Assembly: GCA_009602725.1 (NCBI GenBank)
Contig: WELB01000200.1
Coordinates: forward strand, 202,091-217,064
Direction of reading: 5' to 3'
Source: Spirogloea muscicola
Taxonomy: Eukaryota; Streptophyta; Zygnematophyceae; Spirogloeales; Spirogloeaceae
Length of the DNA stretch: 14,974 nucleotides
Part shown: one piece after another, positions 1 through 8,503 of the stretch
Position numbering within the stretch: position 1 is the first letter of the stretch
Layout: each line of letters begins with the position of its first letter
The notes under the pieces: model-generated
Told to the model about the DNA's origin: nothing
The model's database searches: none
What the model saw: the letters and a program-made list of their open reading frames with translations, nothing else
Program-made: the position numbers and the translations under genes

Positions 1-520
1 CCGGCCGCCGCGGGCGCCACCGAGTGCCGCCGCCGCCGTAGGCGCCGAGCCGATTCGCGCCGCGGCAGCGCGGCGCGTTCTGCGGCGGAGGGCGCGGATG
101 CCGGGCTCCGTGAGACGGAAATGGGGCGGCCGGAGACGGCGGGGCGCCGTCAAGCTGACGGTGGCACGGGGCGGCGGCCCCACCGTCAAGTGGGCCCGGC
201 GCCGGGGGGCCCCAGCCCGGCCGGTGGGGCAGGGCGCCAAGCGGCGGCCGACAGTAGACCACGTGCCGGGCCCGCGCCTCGCCTGCTCGAACGACAGCTC
301 TCGGGGCCACACGTCAGGCCGTCCTGGGTCGGGCTGGGCCCCTTTCCACAGCTACCGCCCTTCACTGGCAGAAGAGTCTTCCACAGCAGACGAAGTGGCA
401 CTCCCAATGGGGGCAAGGGCTGCGAAAAGCCAGCCCAAAAAGAATTCACAAAGGTTCAGAGGGGCCTAAGAGCGGCGAGCAGCTACAAAAGGGGCCTGAG
501 GATGCGATGGTAAAACAGGG
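1..520. other. GC-rich block, no gene assigned
   Basis: This stretch is strongly GC- and CpG-rich, with CCG/GCC runs near its left edge. Overlapping frames stay open on both strands, as expected from composition alone, and none shows a recognisable domain. It resembles the GC-rich promoter/first-exon block seen at 4173-4826, so it may belong to the 5' end of a gene reading off the left edge, but that is inference. Confidence 0.35.
421..505 (-). repeat. Solo arm related to the foldback element at 1181-1425
   Basis: Read on the minus strand, 424-452 contains ATTCTTTTTGGGCTGGCTTT, nearly the same as the core of both arms of the foldback at 1181-1425. Similarity appears to continue about 50 bases beyond the core, with AAGGT, AGG-GCC, AG-GCG and AAAGGGG blocks in the same order as at 1372-1420. 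I take it as a decayed or partial copy of the same repeat. Confidence 0.5.
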
Positions 521-1023
521 GGAGGATGGATCACAGTAAGTACGAGTGAGGAGCCTTCCACAGCCACTAGTCCCTTCTCGGACCTCCCCTGTTCGTCTCT
601 TTTGGAGCGGCACTACCATGATCATCCTCGAGGGGACCATCTTTACCCGTGTGCCATGGATATCTATGGAGGCTACGGCGTGAAATGGTCCTCCCTGATC
701 CAGCATCTGGCCCGGCTGGTTGATGCGCGTCGTCGAAGTCGGGGGGGCAGCTTGGGCCACTCCAGCATTCCGCAGGCCTTAGTTGCATATTGTAGAATGC
801 GGCTCTCGCTTAGTTTGCAGCGCTCGCAAGCATTGGCTCTTCATCAACGTGCAGGGCGCGCTCTAAGTCAGGCCTCCGGCTTTCGTGGCGGCGCTCCAGC
901 TCCCCAAGTTAGCTTGTCAGATTTGTTTGTGCTCACCCGTGGGTACTAATGTCATCTTAGGTACCTTAGATTAGGTCTCCGTATTATGTAGCATTGTTTA
1001 GTCTGCACTCGACTCTGCCTGAA
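521..1023. other. No feature recognised
   Basis: Short open frames exist on both strands (for example 602-949 plus, 446-760 minus), but none has a recognisable domain, a consistent splice partner or a convincing start. A small gene, or exons of one lying mostly outside the window, cannot be excluded. Confidence 0.3.
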
Positions 1024-1111
1024 CAATGTATTGGCTTGAATTGGCCTCCCTTTCAATTCATGCGCCCCGCGCGCCTTCTCTCTTTTGGGCCGAACTCTCA
1101 CAGCCATCTCC
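1024..1111 (+). repeat. Dispersed repeat, copy A
   Basis: It starts CAATGTATTGGCTTGAATTG and matches 4483-4571, which starts CAATGTGTTGGCTTGAATTG. By hand alignment about 55 of the first 65 positions agree with one gap, including shared CATGCGC and CCGCGCGCC blocks; weaker similarity continues after that. It sits directly left of the foldback element at 1181-1425, so both could belong to one larger repeat. Confidence 0.7.
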
Positions 1112-1180
1112 TTACATTAGCAGAGCTGTTTCCCCATTCTTTAACGCTTTAACGCTTTCCTGGGCTGGCCAATCTCAGCC

Positions 1181-1425
1181 ATGGCCCTTAACTGGAAGAG
1201 TGTAGTGTAGTCCTTTTTCGGCACTTCTTTGGCTTTGGACATTGTCCATTCTTTTTGGGTTGGCTTTGCCAGCCCCTCTTGTATATGGGCGAGCTCTTCC
1301 CCTCCTAGTACCGGAAGAAAGCGCGGCCAGATTGACTGGTGGCTGGGAAAGGCCAGCCCAAAGGAATGGACAAGGTCTGAAGGAGCCGGAGTGCGAAGGA
1401 CTACGACAGCAGCAAAGGGGATTCT
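1181..1425. repeat. Foldback (inverted-repeat) element, MITE-like
   Basis: The left arm holds TCCATTCTTTTTGGGTTGGC at 1244-1263. The right arm near 1346-1375 is its near-complement, reading TCCATTCCTTTGGGCTGGCC on the minus strand. The inverted similarity extends outward on both sides for some 50 more bases; for example GGACTAC lies at matching distance in both arms. About 76 bases separate the cores. No transposase frame lies between them, so a non-autonomous foldback or MITE is the simplest reading. A fourth similar block (CCCCATTCTTT followed by GGGCTGGCC) lies at about 1133-1171. Confidence 0.6.
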
Positions 1426-1986
1426 CAGTAACCTCTAGTCAGAAGATGCAAGTCTGAAGCCAGAAAACGAACGAATGAAGAACCCTCTGCCAGCGAAGCC
1501 CTCTCCTCTTGCCTAGCCCCCCCATCACCTCAGGCGCTCTGTGTTGCACACTTTAGGTGAGGTCTTGCATTGCTAACGGCATTCCAGTCAAGCCAAACAT
1601 TTCTGAGATGCTTGACAGAGCTCGCGTTTGAGAGTATCTATACATCAAGGGGGGACAAGTCTGCTGTAACAAGTGGAATATGCGCCGGTGGAATGCTGCT
1701 GTCAAGCGGAGAAACATGTGGAAGCACCACTGAGGTGCTCTCCTTGACTTGCTAAGATGACGCGAGATTGTCACCTTCTAGAACCGCCTCCACAAGGCTC
1801 ACAATAAGAACTAGTCACGCTCCAACACCGCTCATATCCGCAAATTGGAAGCTGCTCAAGATACATGCAAGCCCCACGTGAGACACTACAACTGCTCTAA
1901 ACAGCAGTTTCCTTGCCAGTCATCCTGCATAACAAAGCTCACTTGTGACACCAATGGCCTTCAAGGCACACGACTTTGCTGACTTC
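1426..1986. other. 3' flank of the PEF gene, no separate gene recognised
   Basis: This lies downstream of the PEF stop codon, so part of it is probably PEF 3' UTR. On the plus strand 1569-1755 carries a frame interrupted by one TGA at about 1629, with no recognised domain. No TGTAA signal was found on the minus strand here, so the PEF transcript end is not located. Confidence 0.35.
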
Positions 1987-4172
1987 CTACATGCGGTGGC
2001 CTTCTGCAGGAGCCATGACATTAAAGACTAAGCAGAGTTTGGATGGGAGCGCGCGGCTTCAGACCCCACAAACAATCAACAGCCATGCAGAATCTCCTTG
2101 TGCTCTCACCACAATAGACTAGCTGGTTGAAGTCCAGGCTCACTCTTCCAGCCCGTTGAGCGTCAAAGGCCGTAAAGAGATTCCTGCAATGGGTGAGGTC
2201 AGGCTGAGCAACTGAGAACTGGGATCTGTTATTAAGCCCAGGGGTGCCTTAAAACTAGCATCATGCATCATGTACTCCATGTCAACGGCATCACCTGCCA
2301 AGAAGTATGATATGACGTGCTACAATCATGACAGCTACTCACTTGGCTGATTGAAGGAATATGCAGAGCTGAATGAAGTCATCCAAGCGAAAGCGGCCAG
2401 ATCTTTGCTGATCAAAGGCCTGCACACAGAGCAAGTCAGGTTGCCAACTCAAAGGACATACCAGCAGTTTCTGGAACATATTCTGGAGTATATGGAATTA
2501 CAAGCGCTGCCAAATGATGATCTCGAGCGTGACCTGACAGAGCGCCAGAAATGAGGGCTGGTCCAAAGTATATCCGGCCTGCTGCAGAGCCTGTATCGTG
2601 TTGCCAGTGGCACTGGTCAACACAATGGTCTTACATCTATCAAAATGCTGTATTGAGGGGTAGGTGTTATCGCCATATGTACTTTTAACTACCAAGAATT
2701 AGTCAGCTGAATAATCTGTAGCAACTTCAAATCAAGCACGAGGGTTGGATAGTGGAGAGAAAACGGGGGGTAGTCCAAATAGCGACTATATATCAGCTTG
2801 TCTATATGAGTGTTATGAAGGCCGTCAGGTGACGTACCGCAAACACGTCATTTACAACTAAAACGCCCGTACGTTGCCTGCATAGGGGCATAAGACAATG
2901 TGTCAAGATCGACTCGCTATGAAAAGGTTTTGTCAAGTCAGGTCATGCTTCTTTCTTGTATGGTCTTTTCAATAGCAGCACATGTCAAGCGTTGACACAG
3001 CTGAGGAAGTCGCAATAGCCGGCGGGGCACAGCGAGGACCTGTCATTGGCACTGAAGCTCGTCTGGACCTGTACTTTGATCAATACAACACCAGGAGTAA
3101 GTGCCATGTCTACAAGAATTGTGCTTGAAGCTCATTGACAACCACGAGACCACATGAGACCTGCCCTGTCCTTGACGTAGGGCATGTGCCCAATACTCGC
3201 GACCATGCGACCTCTCAATATGAGTACATATTGAGAGGTAACCAGACAAGACCATCAATTTCAAAAGCTCAACTGCACTTGGATTCTGCAGAGTGGGAGG
3301 GCTGTCTTACAGTTCCAAGAAAAGTATGCAAGCTGACAAACTCTGCGGAAAGCACAGGAAACGTGCTTGAGATAGGGGTTTGTGACAAGTATGAGGCACT
3401 GCTTGTCCATAAACTGTAGGCCTAAGCGTACTTAAGCGAAAGTTACCATGCGGTAACACTACACTGCTGGGCAGGTACTTTCTTGACTGAGAGCAGTCAA
3501 GCCGAGTTGGCTCAAAGGCCACATATCTGTCAGCTGTCAAATACATACAGCAAAGACTTGCAGGCTATGCTAACAATGAAGAGAACAGTACCTGGAAATG
3601 ACATTGTGCCACTCTGGTCACGATCATACATCCTGTCATAGGCAAGCCAAAGGTCAGACTGGTCAGCAGAGGAAACAGCGAGAGGGTCACCATGCAAGTG
3701 CAAGACAGAGCTTCGCAAGGGCTGACCTGATCATCTGATTCACACACGTGGACGAGAGGTGAAGGTTCCCAGCAGCCAGCGCTTGCTGTTGCATTACAAA
3801 AGGCCAGAGCGAGGTATATGAGAGTCCGAATTCGAACGACTCACCTGATCATCTGATTGACAACTGGCATGGGGAACGTCAGGTTGCCAGCAGCCAGTGC
3901 TCGCTGTCGCGCTCGCAGGGCAAAGGGCAGACGAAGGTGAGGGAGGAGCGAAACAGGCGACAGCTCGTAGTAGACGATGGTGGTCTTAATACGAGCGTCT
4001 GACGAGCTGTGCGCACAGGCCGCAACTTTGTGCCACAAGAGGTGTGAAGCGGTGGCCGAGCATAGCGGCGGACCTGAAGCTCCTGCACGTTGATGGCGCC
4101 GCTATTGTCGGAGTCCACGGACTGGAACCACTGCCGCAGGTGCGCGTTGGCGGGGTCGCCGTGGGCGACCAT
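1987..4172 (-). CDS. Penta-EF-hand (PEF) calcium-binding protein
   Basis: Predicted cytosolic Ca2+ sensor of the PEF family (ALG-2/sorcin-like; plants have such genes). Exons, minus strand: 4074-4172, alternative 3845-3903 or 3727-3785, then 3592-3632, 3311-3342, 3040-3068, 2838-2877, 2534-2590, 2343-2419, 2110-2183, 1987-2003. All joins are GT-AG, phases agree, and the total is 525 nt, 174 residues. EF1 (DSDNSGAINVQE, residues 20-31) and EF2 (DRDQSGTMSFPE, 56-67) have canonical ligands. EF3 (86-97), EF4 (122-133) and EF5 (from 152) lack some acidic ligands, which is common in this family, where EF5 serves dimerisation. ALQQAGYTLDQP (101-112) and LDFNQLVYC (161-169) are typical PEF stretches. 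The start is the first in-frame ATG, in good context (CCACCATGG); the open frame continues upstream without ATG. Exons of 17-41 nt are unusually small. Function beyond Ca2+ binding is unknown. Confidence 0.9.
3210..3239. repeat. Perfect hairpin inside a PEF intron
   Basis: Two perfect 13-base arms (ACCTCTCAATATG and its complement) flank a 4-base loop, AGTA. The hairpin lies inside the 242-bp intron between the exons 3311-3342 and 3040-3068. No coding or known RNA role is evident; it may be a small foldback relic or an RNA structure in the pre-mRNA. Confidence 0.75.
3727..3903 (-). repeat. Tandem duplicated exon pair of the PEF gene
   Basis: Exons 3845-3903 (2a) and 3727-3785 (2b) are both 59 nt, start in phase 0, end in phase 2, and are separated by a 59-nt intron. 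The ends are conserved (…ALAAGN at the start, VNQMIR at the end; 12 identical bases at the 3' end) while the middle differs: NLTFPMPVVNQ versus NLHLSSTCVNQ. Each has its own acceptor (GCGACAG, GCAACAG) and donor (GTGAGT, GTCAGC). Joining both in one message would shift frame and meet a TGA within 2b, so only one can be used. They encode the link between EF1 and EF2. Confidence 0.85.
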
Positions 4173-4318
4173 GGTGGACGGCGCTGCCGCAGCTCTCACC
4201 AAGGCTGCTGCCCGCGTGCTCGGCTCAGGCTCTTCGGCCGGCGAGGGTCTTCGCAAAGGCACGCTCTGAAGCGCAGCGGGAGGTGCTGACACCCGTCGAA
4301 AAGGCGGGCGGACGCGCG

Positions 4319-4349
4319 CGGCGGCGGCGGCGGCGGCGGCGCGGCGGCG
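4319..4349. repeat. CGG/GCG trinucleotide microsatellite
   Basis: About seven uninterrupted GCG units followed by two or three interrupted ones. It lies about 150 bp upstream of the PEF start codon, probably in the promoter or 5' UTR. Length variation between isolates would be expected. Confidence 0.9.
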
Positions 4350-4482
4350 AGCGTCGGCGACCAGGAAGCACGGGTTGTGAGGAGTTTAGGACGGGGGGAG
4401 GAAGGGGGCTGCGCCTTTCATACCGGCTTCCGAGCGCCTCCCCCTCCCCACCGTTTCCCGCTTCCAATCCTTCCTTCCTTCC

Positions 4483-4571
4483 CAATGTGTTGGCTTGAAT
4501 TGGCCACCGTTCCATTCCATGCGCACCGCGCGCCATCTCGCTTTGGTACGAACGTCGCACTGCCACCTTAG
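4483..4571 (+). repeat. Dispersed repeat, copy B
   Basis: Second copy of the repeat at 1024-1111, in the same orientation, within the divergent promoter region. The first 65 positions align with about nine mismatches and one gap. Weaker similarity continues: TTTAGCG…GGGCAGCC here parallels TTTAACG…GGGCTGGCC at 1139-1171, suggesting the real unit is longer than 88 bp. Confidence 0.7.
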
Positions 4572-4826
4572 CCACCTTTAGCGTCAAAGGGCAGCCGAAA
4601 AGAAAAACAGGCAGCCGACCATACCCACACCAATCTCCCCGGCAAGCCCAGCGCGCACCCCCGCGCCGGCTCCCACGCAGCAGCGCTCACCGGGCTCGCC
4701 GCCCGCCGTGCTGCTCCGCCCGCACCCCGCGGGACCTTCCATTGCGGCAGCTGGCGGGTCTCCTGCGGCCACGGTGCTGCGACCGCAGCCACCGCTGAAG
4801 TAGCACGGGCAGTGCGCAGCCGGGTG

Positions 4827-7800
4827 ATGCGCCAGCTGTTTGCGTGCGAGATGGTGGCACTGGCGAGGTGCTGGGCTGATGCGAAGGGACGGCAGACTGA
4901 GCGGCTCGACGCGCCGTCGACAAGATGCGCAGCCTCCGCTGCTGCTCTCGCCAGCTGCCCCTGATGCAGGCTGAACGGTGTGCGGAGGATCGACTGCGGC
5001 ACTGACTATTTGCAGAGGCACCTGCACCTGATCCTGGCATCGACATCAGGCAATGACAGGCCTTCTGGTCGCAAGGAGGTGCAGCCTCTGGGCCAGGTGG
5101 CGGAGCCCGCATTCCCAGGCTCTCGTTTGCAGCAAGGAGTGCCTTCTTTCCAGAAGGAGGCTCTGCGCATCCACACCGTGAGTGCTAGTGATGAGACTCA
5201 GGTCAATACCAGCTATCATGCCGTCTGCTGCTCAAGTCCGTCCTTTGCTGCTACTAAGACTAGAAGTCGAAAGTGGCCCGCCGAGGCAGGCCAGGGTACA
5301 GGACTCACAAGCTCTCTGTCGATGAGGCTGAGAACCCGCTTGACTGATGTGCAGATGTCAGCTCTAGAACGTTCAACCAGCCTCCGGCAGCGGTCGCCCT
5401 CAAGGCAGGTCGGATCTGAGGACACAAGTATTTCAGACAGACAGGATGCCAGGTTCGGGCCTGAGGAGGTCCTGTCACACAACGGGCCACTCTCAAGGCA
5501 GTCCTCTGGAGCCCTTCATGGAGTAGCCGTCCATTTCAAGGATGTGCAAGTGCTGCTGCCTGGAGATGAGGAGCACATTCTTATCGGCACGAACGAACTA
5601 GAAAAGTGGCGAGATGAAGCTTTGCGTCAGCAAAGTCGAGCATCAGCTGGAGGTCCACAAGGTGCTAGAGCCTCTGGTGCAGAAGAGATGTCTACAGGCG
5701 CCGATGAAAACACTGGTCATGGAGGAGAAGACTGGTTTGGAGCTGCGAAAACGTTGAGGTACATCTTGTATCTGCAAGGCGGGATTTAGTCAGACAGGCA
5801 CAGTCACACCGATCCAGGGGTGCATAGCAGGCTTTTAGCATTCCCATTATTGACACTCTCACGGTAGCAGCCACTTCACTGTGATGAGATTTTCATGTAC
5901 GTACTTGTGGCATCATCAGACTGCACAGGCTCTGGAGAGAGTTGCAGATCTTGGATCCTGCGGCCACCGTTCCAGTATTGCACGACTTCTTCAGCCAGGC
6001 AGTGAACAGCATGTCCTTTTGGCAGACGCTGTCTGTCGTCCAGTACCTGTTCTTCAATGTCCTCCTAATATTCCTCAACAACAAGATACTAGAGGTCAGT
6101 AGCACGATTGTTACATGGCTACTTATCGCTTGGAGCCAAGCCAAGATGGCAGGGTCATGCATTGCCTTCTGAGCCACAAGATCTCATAGAGTTAGTCCAT
6201 ATTGCCTTTGCTCTCTAAAGCTCTACATACTCCTCCACATCGTCCTGGTTATTCAGGGCTATGGTTTTGCATTCCCCCTCATGTTGACAGCAGTCCACTT
6301 TTCCATATCTTACCTGGGGGCTTCTTTGGCCATCAATGTGAGTTTCGTCCTTTGCTTGCATTTGATCAACTGAGAGACAATTCTGCGATAGTCCTCACAC
6401 TGTATAGGAGAGAATCACGTACAACCATCCTGGTTGTGATGTCCTTGCAGATATATCATTGAAGCACAGACTAAGGGAATGCAAGCGTCTTCTGGTATCA
6501 GGTGCTCAGGCTGCGGCCCAGGGTGGAGGTGACCACAGAAGATCGGGTGCATCTGGTCATGCCTATGGCAGCTGTGACCTGCTTCAACGTTGTGCTTGGA
6601 AATCTGAGCCTCCATTACATCCCCCTGCCTCTTATGCAAGCAGTGAAAGCTCTTGCTCCAGGTCTAACAGGTAATGACTTTCTTGTTGGGTCAAAAACAG
6701 TGTGCTTGTGACTGAAGCAAGGCGCCTGATTCATTCTGGTAACAGGCTTCCAGTATCTCTGGCAAAGAGTATGATGTTGCTCAGATTTTGCAGTCAATGC
6801 CTTAACACCAGATGCTCAGAATGGATACTTGCACTGAATGCCAGCTGCTTGTTTGACTAATGTATAGCAAGGGCCATCTTGTTGGTAGGCCTGTGGTTCT
6901 TAAAAATCTCTATATATGCAGTGGTGATGCAGCGCGTTCTATTTAAGAGGAAGTTTAGCCAAGATGTATATTGGTCGCTTACACCCACTATTGGAGGTCC
7001 AGTCCTCGCCAGCATAGCCTCCATTCAAGTCTTCCCGGGGGCTCTCATGGCCGCGCTTGCCACTAGTATCATCAGTTCTGGCACTGTGGTATTTGCCGAG
7101 ATGCTTCTACAGGGAAAGTCGAACGACCTTGATAGCCTTAATACGGTGAGCACCTGAGGTTTGCAAATCAAGTCTCACCAAGTTAGTCAGTATGCACCAT
7201 CCTTCTGCATCATTCTCCTCTCATTGTGTGCCAGTTTCTGTGCTTGTAACAAAGCCCGACAGCGTTCGTACTTATTGCTGCCCATGTGACTTTCTCAGTT
7301 GTATCATATGATCCCTTACTCTCTTATCATACTGGCGCCACCTGCCATAGCCCTGGAGGGTGTTTCGGTCCATGATTGGTTCTTGTCACAATCGGACACC
7401 AGACCTGCTCTCATCTGCTTGCTTATGAGTGGGGTGATTGCATTCTGCCTCAATTTTTCTCTCTTCTATGCCATTCAAGCAACCAGGTATGGACACAATT
7501 ACTCATAGCTACTCTTCATTGTGTGTTCCCACTATTAGAGAAATCCAAGAATCTTGGGAGTAACTCAGAGTCCTTGATGATGGCAAGCCTGCACGCCAGC
7601 AGGTCTGCCAAAGCAGGGTTCTTGCTTGCCATCCTTGTTGCAGATAGATTTGTCAATAAGTGCCATGCTATGGGGCCTAGGGTGCAAGAATGTGGGCACT
7701 CTCATCTAGGTAGATGAAGTGCAACTTCATGTGTCCACGGTGCTCCCAGCAATACCAGTGGAGGAATGGTCCCAAGATTATCTAAGAAGAAAGGCTGACA

Positions 7801-8136
7801 TGCTGGCGCCCTCTGGCCGACAGCCGTGGACTGAAGACTTAGTTGCTGGTGTGTCCCTTGGTTCGCTGTGCTTTGTGCAGTGCCGTGACCTTCAACGTGG
7901 CTGGCAACCTTAAGATTGGGCTCTCCATGGTGATCGGATGGTCCCTCTTTGGCACACCAAGCATGCAGCCCCTTGTTGCATTTGGGTGTCTTACGACCTT
8001 CATGGGTGTGGGACTCTATACATGGGCCCTTGTCAGTGCCAAGAGAGCGCTGGCAGATGCTAGGAGACAAGGTTCGCCATCTGCTATGGATGACGAGGAG
8101 GTGAACGACAGCATGTTGGGTGCTGCAATGTTCTGA
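4827..8136 (+). CDS. Nucleotide-sugar/triose-phosphate transporter family protein (GONST5-like)
   Basis: Predicted multi-pass transporter of the TPT/nucleotide-sugar group, probably Golgi or ER, importing a nucleotide sugar; substrate unknown. Exons: 4827-4867, 4970-5758, 5929-6094, 6257-6337, 6502-6670, 6922-7145, 7299-7486, 7881-8136, 637 codons, phases consistent. The core (residues about 278-637) matches the family throughout: FFNVLLIFLNNKIL (first membrane segment), FPLMLTAVHFS, TTEDRVHLVMPMA, VVLGNLSLHYIPLPLMQAVK, LALEG region, AFCLNFSLFYAIQAT, SAVTFNVAGNLK. The tail ends acidic (MDDEEVNDSM). The first exon and its 102-bp intron are tentative: they supply an ATG to a frame open from 4965 to 5758; the first ATG inside that exon is at 5322, giving 506 residues. 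The N-terminal part is Ser/Arg-rich and probably disordered; family members usually have about 340-400 residues. Confidence 0.88.
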
Positions 8137-8503
8137 TTATTATTTACTGAGGTCATGACGTGAAGCTTAGTAGCGTACCCTGAAACCTGACCCAGAAGCA
8201 GCCTGCCCTGCTCAGTGCATATGCCTGAGGTCTGCTAATTATGTATGGAACCGACCATAAGACTGGCCGTAAAGAATTGTTCATTAATAGTCTTCAAATT
8301 GCCTAAACCTCCATGTTCTTTAATCGTAAGAGGAACGCAATGTAATATTTATCTGAATCAAGTGTTCTAGTGAGGTGAATTTTAAATGCCTACAGTGTCA
8401 AGCTCTGTACAAAGTAACTCAGAGCAGATCCTCAATGTCTGTGGTGCATCATTGTGGTGCGGCTGCTTGACACGATATTGACATGCCACTTTGCAAGCCT
8501 GCA
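8137..8503. other. Convergent intergenic region
   Basis: The interval is AT-richer than its surroundings and lies between the stop codons of the transporter (plus) and the PPR gene (minus). It must hold both 3' UTRs. Apart from a TGTAA signal I see no gene or repeat in it. Confidence 0.7.
8341..8345 (+). promoter_or_regulatory. TGTAA poly(A)-type signal of the transporter gene
   Basis: TGTAA is the usual polyadenylation signal in chlorophyte green algae. This one lies about 200 nt past the transporter stop codon in an AT-rich stretch, a plausible 3' UTR length. A five-base motif also occurs by chance, so this is suggestive only. Confidence 0.5.

Larger units (their letters stand above)
4173..4826. 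promoter_or_regulatory. Divergent promoter region, PEF (minus) and transporter (plus)
   Basis: The two genes are transcribed away from each other from this interval, which must hold both promoters and both 5' UTRs. It is GC-rich, with a CGG microsatellite near the PEF side, a CT-rich stretch at 4435-4482 and dispersed repeat copy B in the middle. I see no clear TATA box. Frames opening here on both strands are composition-driven and carry no domain. Confidence 0.6.

Noticed and set aside
98-513. Overlapping open frames of 87-130 codons on both strands at the left edge
   Set aside because: They overlap one another in GC-rich DNA, show no domain and no consistent splice partner; composition explains the lack of stops.
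602-949. 115-codon plus-strand open frame
   Set aside because: No recognisable domain, and no supported exon neighbours; the opposite strand is equally open.
1553-1774. Possible degenerate exon or retroelement fragment, open except for one TGA on the plus strand at about 1629
   Set aside because: I could not match it to any family, and the single long frame is within chance for this length.
2351-2554. Plus-strand 67-codon open frame with a helical-looking product
   Set aside because: It is the antisense shadow of the PEF exons at 2343-2419 and 2534-2590, which match the family residue by residue, and it lacks an ATG start.
3043-3264. Minus-strand acceptor and exon near 3265-3290 as an alternative PEF exon 5
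   Set aside because: It brings in-frame stops, whereas 3040-3068 gives VQTSFSAND in the right phase and the expected family position.
4173-4292. N-terminal extension of PEF by 40 residues beginning at a GTG
   Set aside because: A nuclear gene should start with ATG; the ATG at 4172 has a good context and gives the usual short N-terminus. The extension is probably 5' UTR.
4568-5112. Three long overlapping minus-strand open frames
   Set aside because: They lie antisense to the transporter 5' region in GC-rich sequence, with no domain and no splice consistency.
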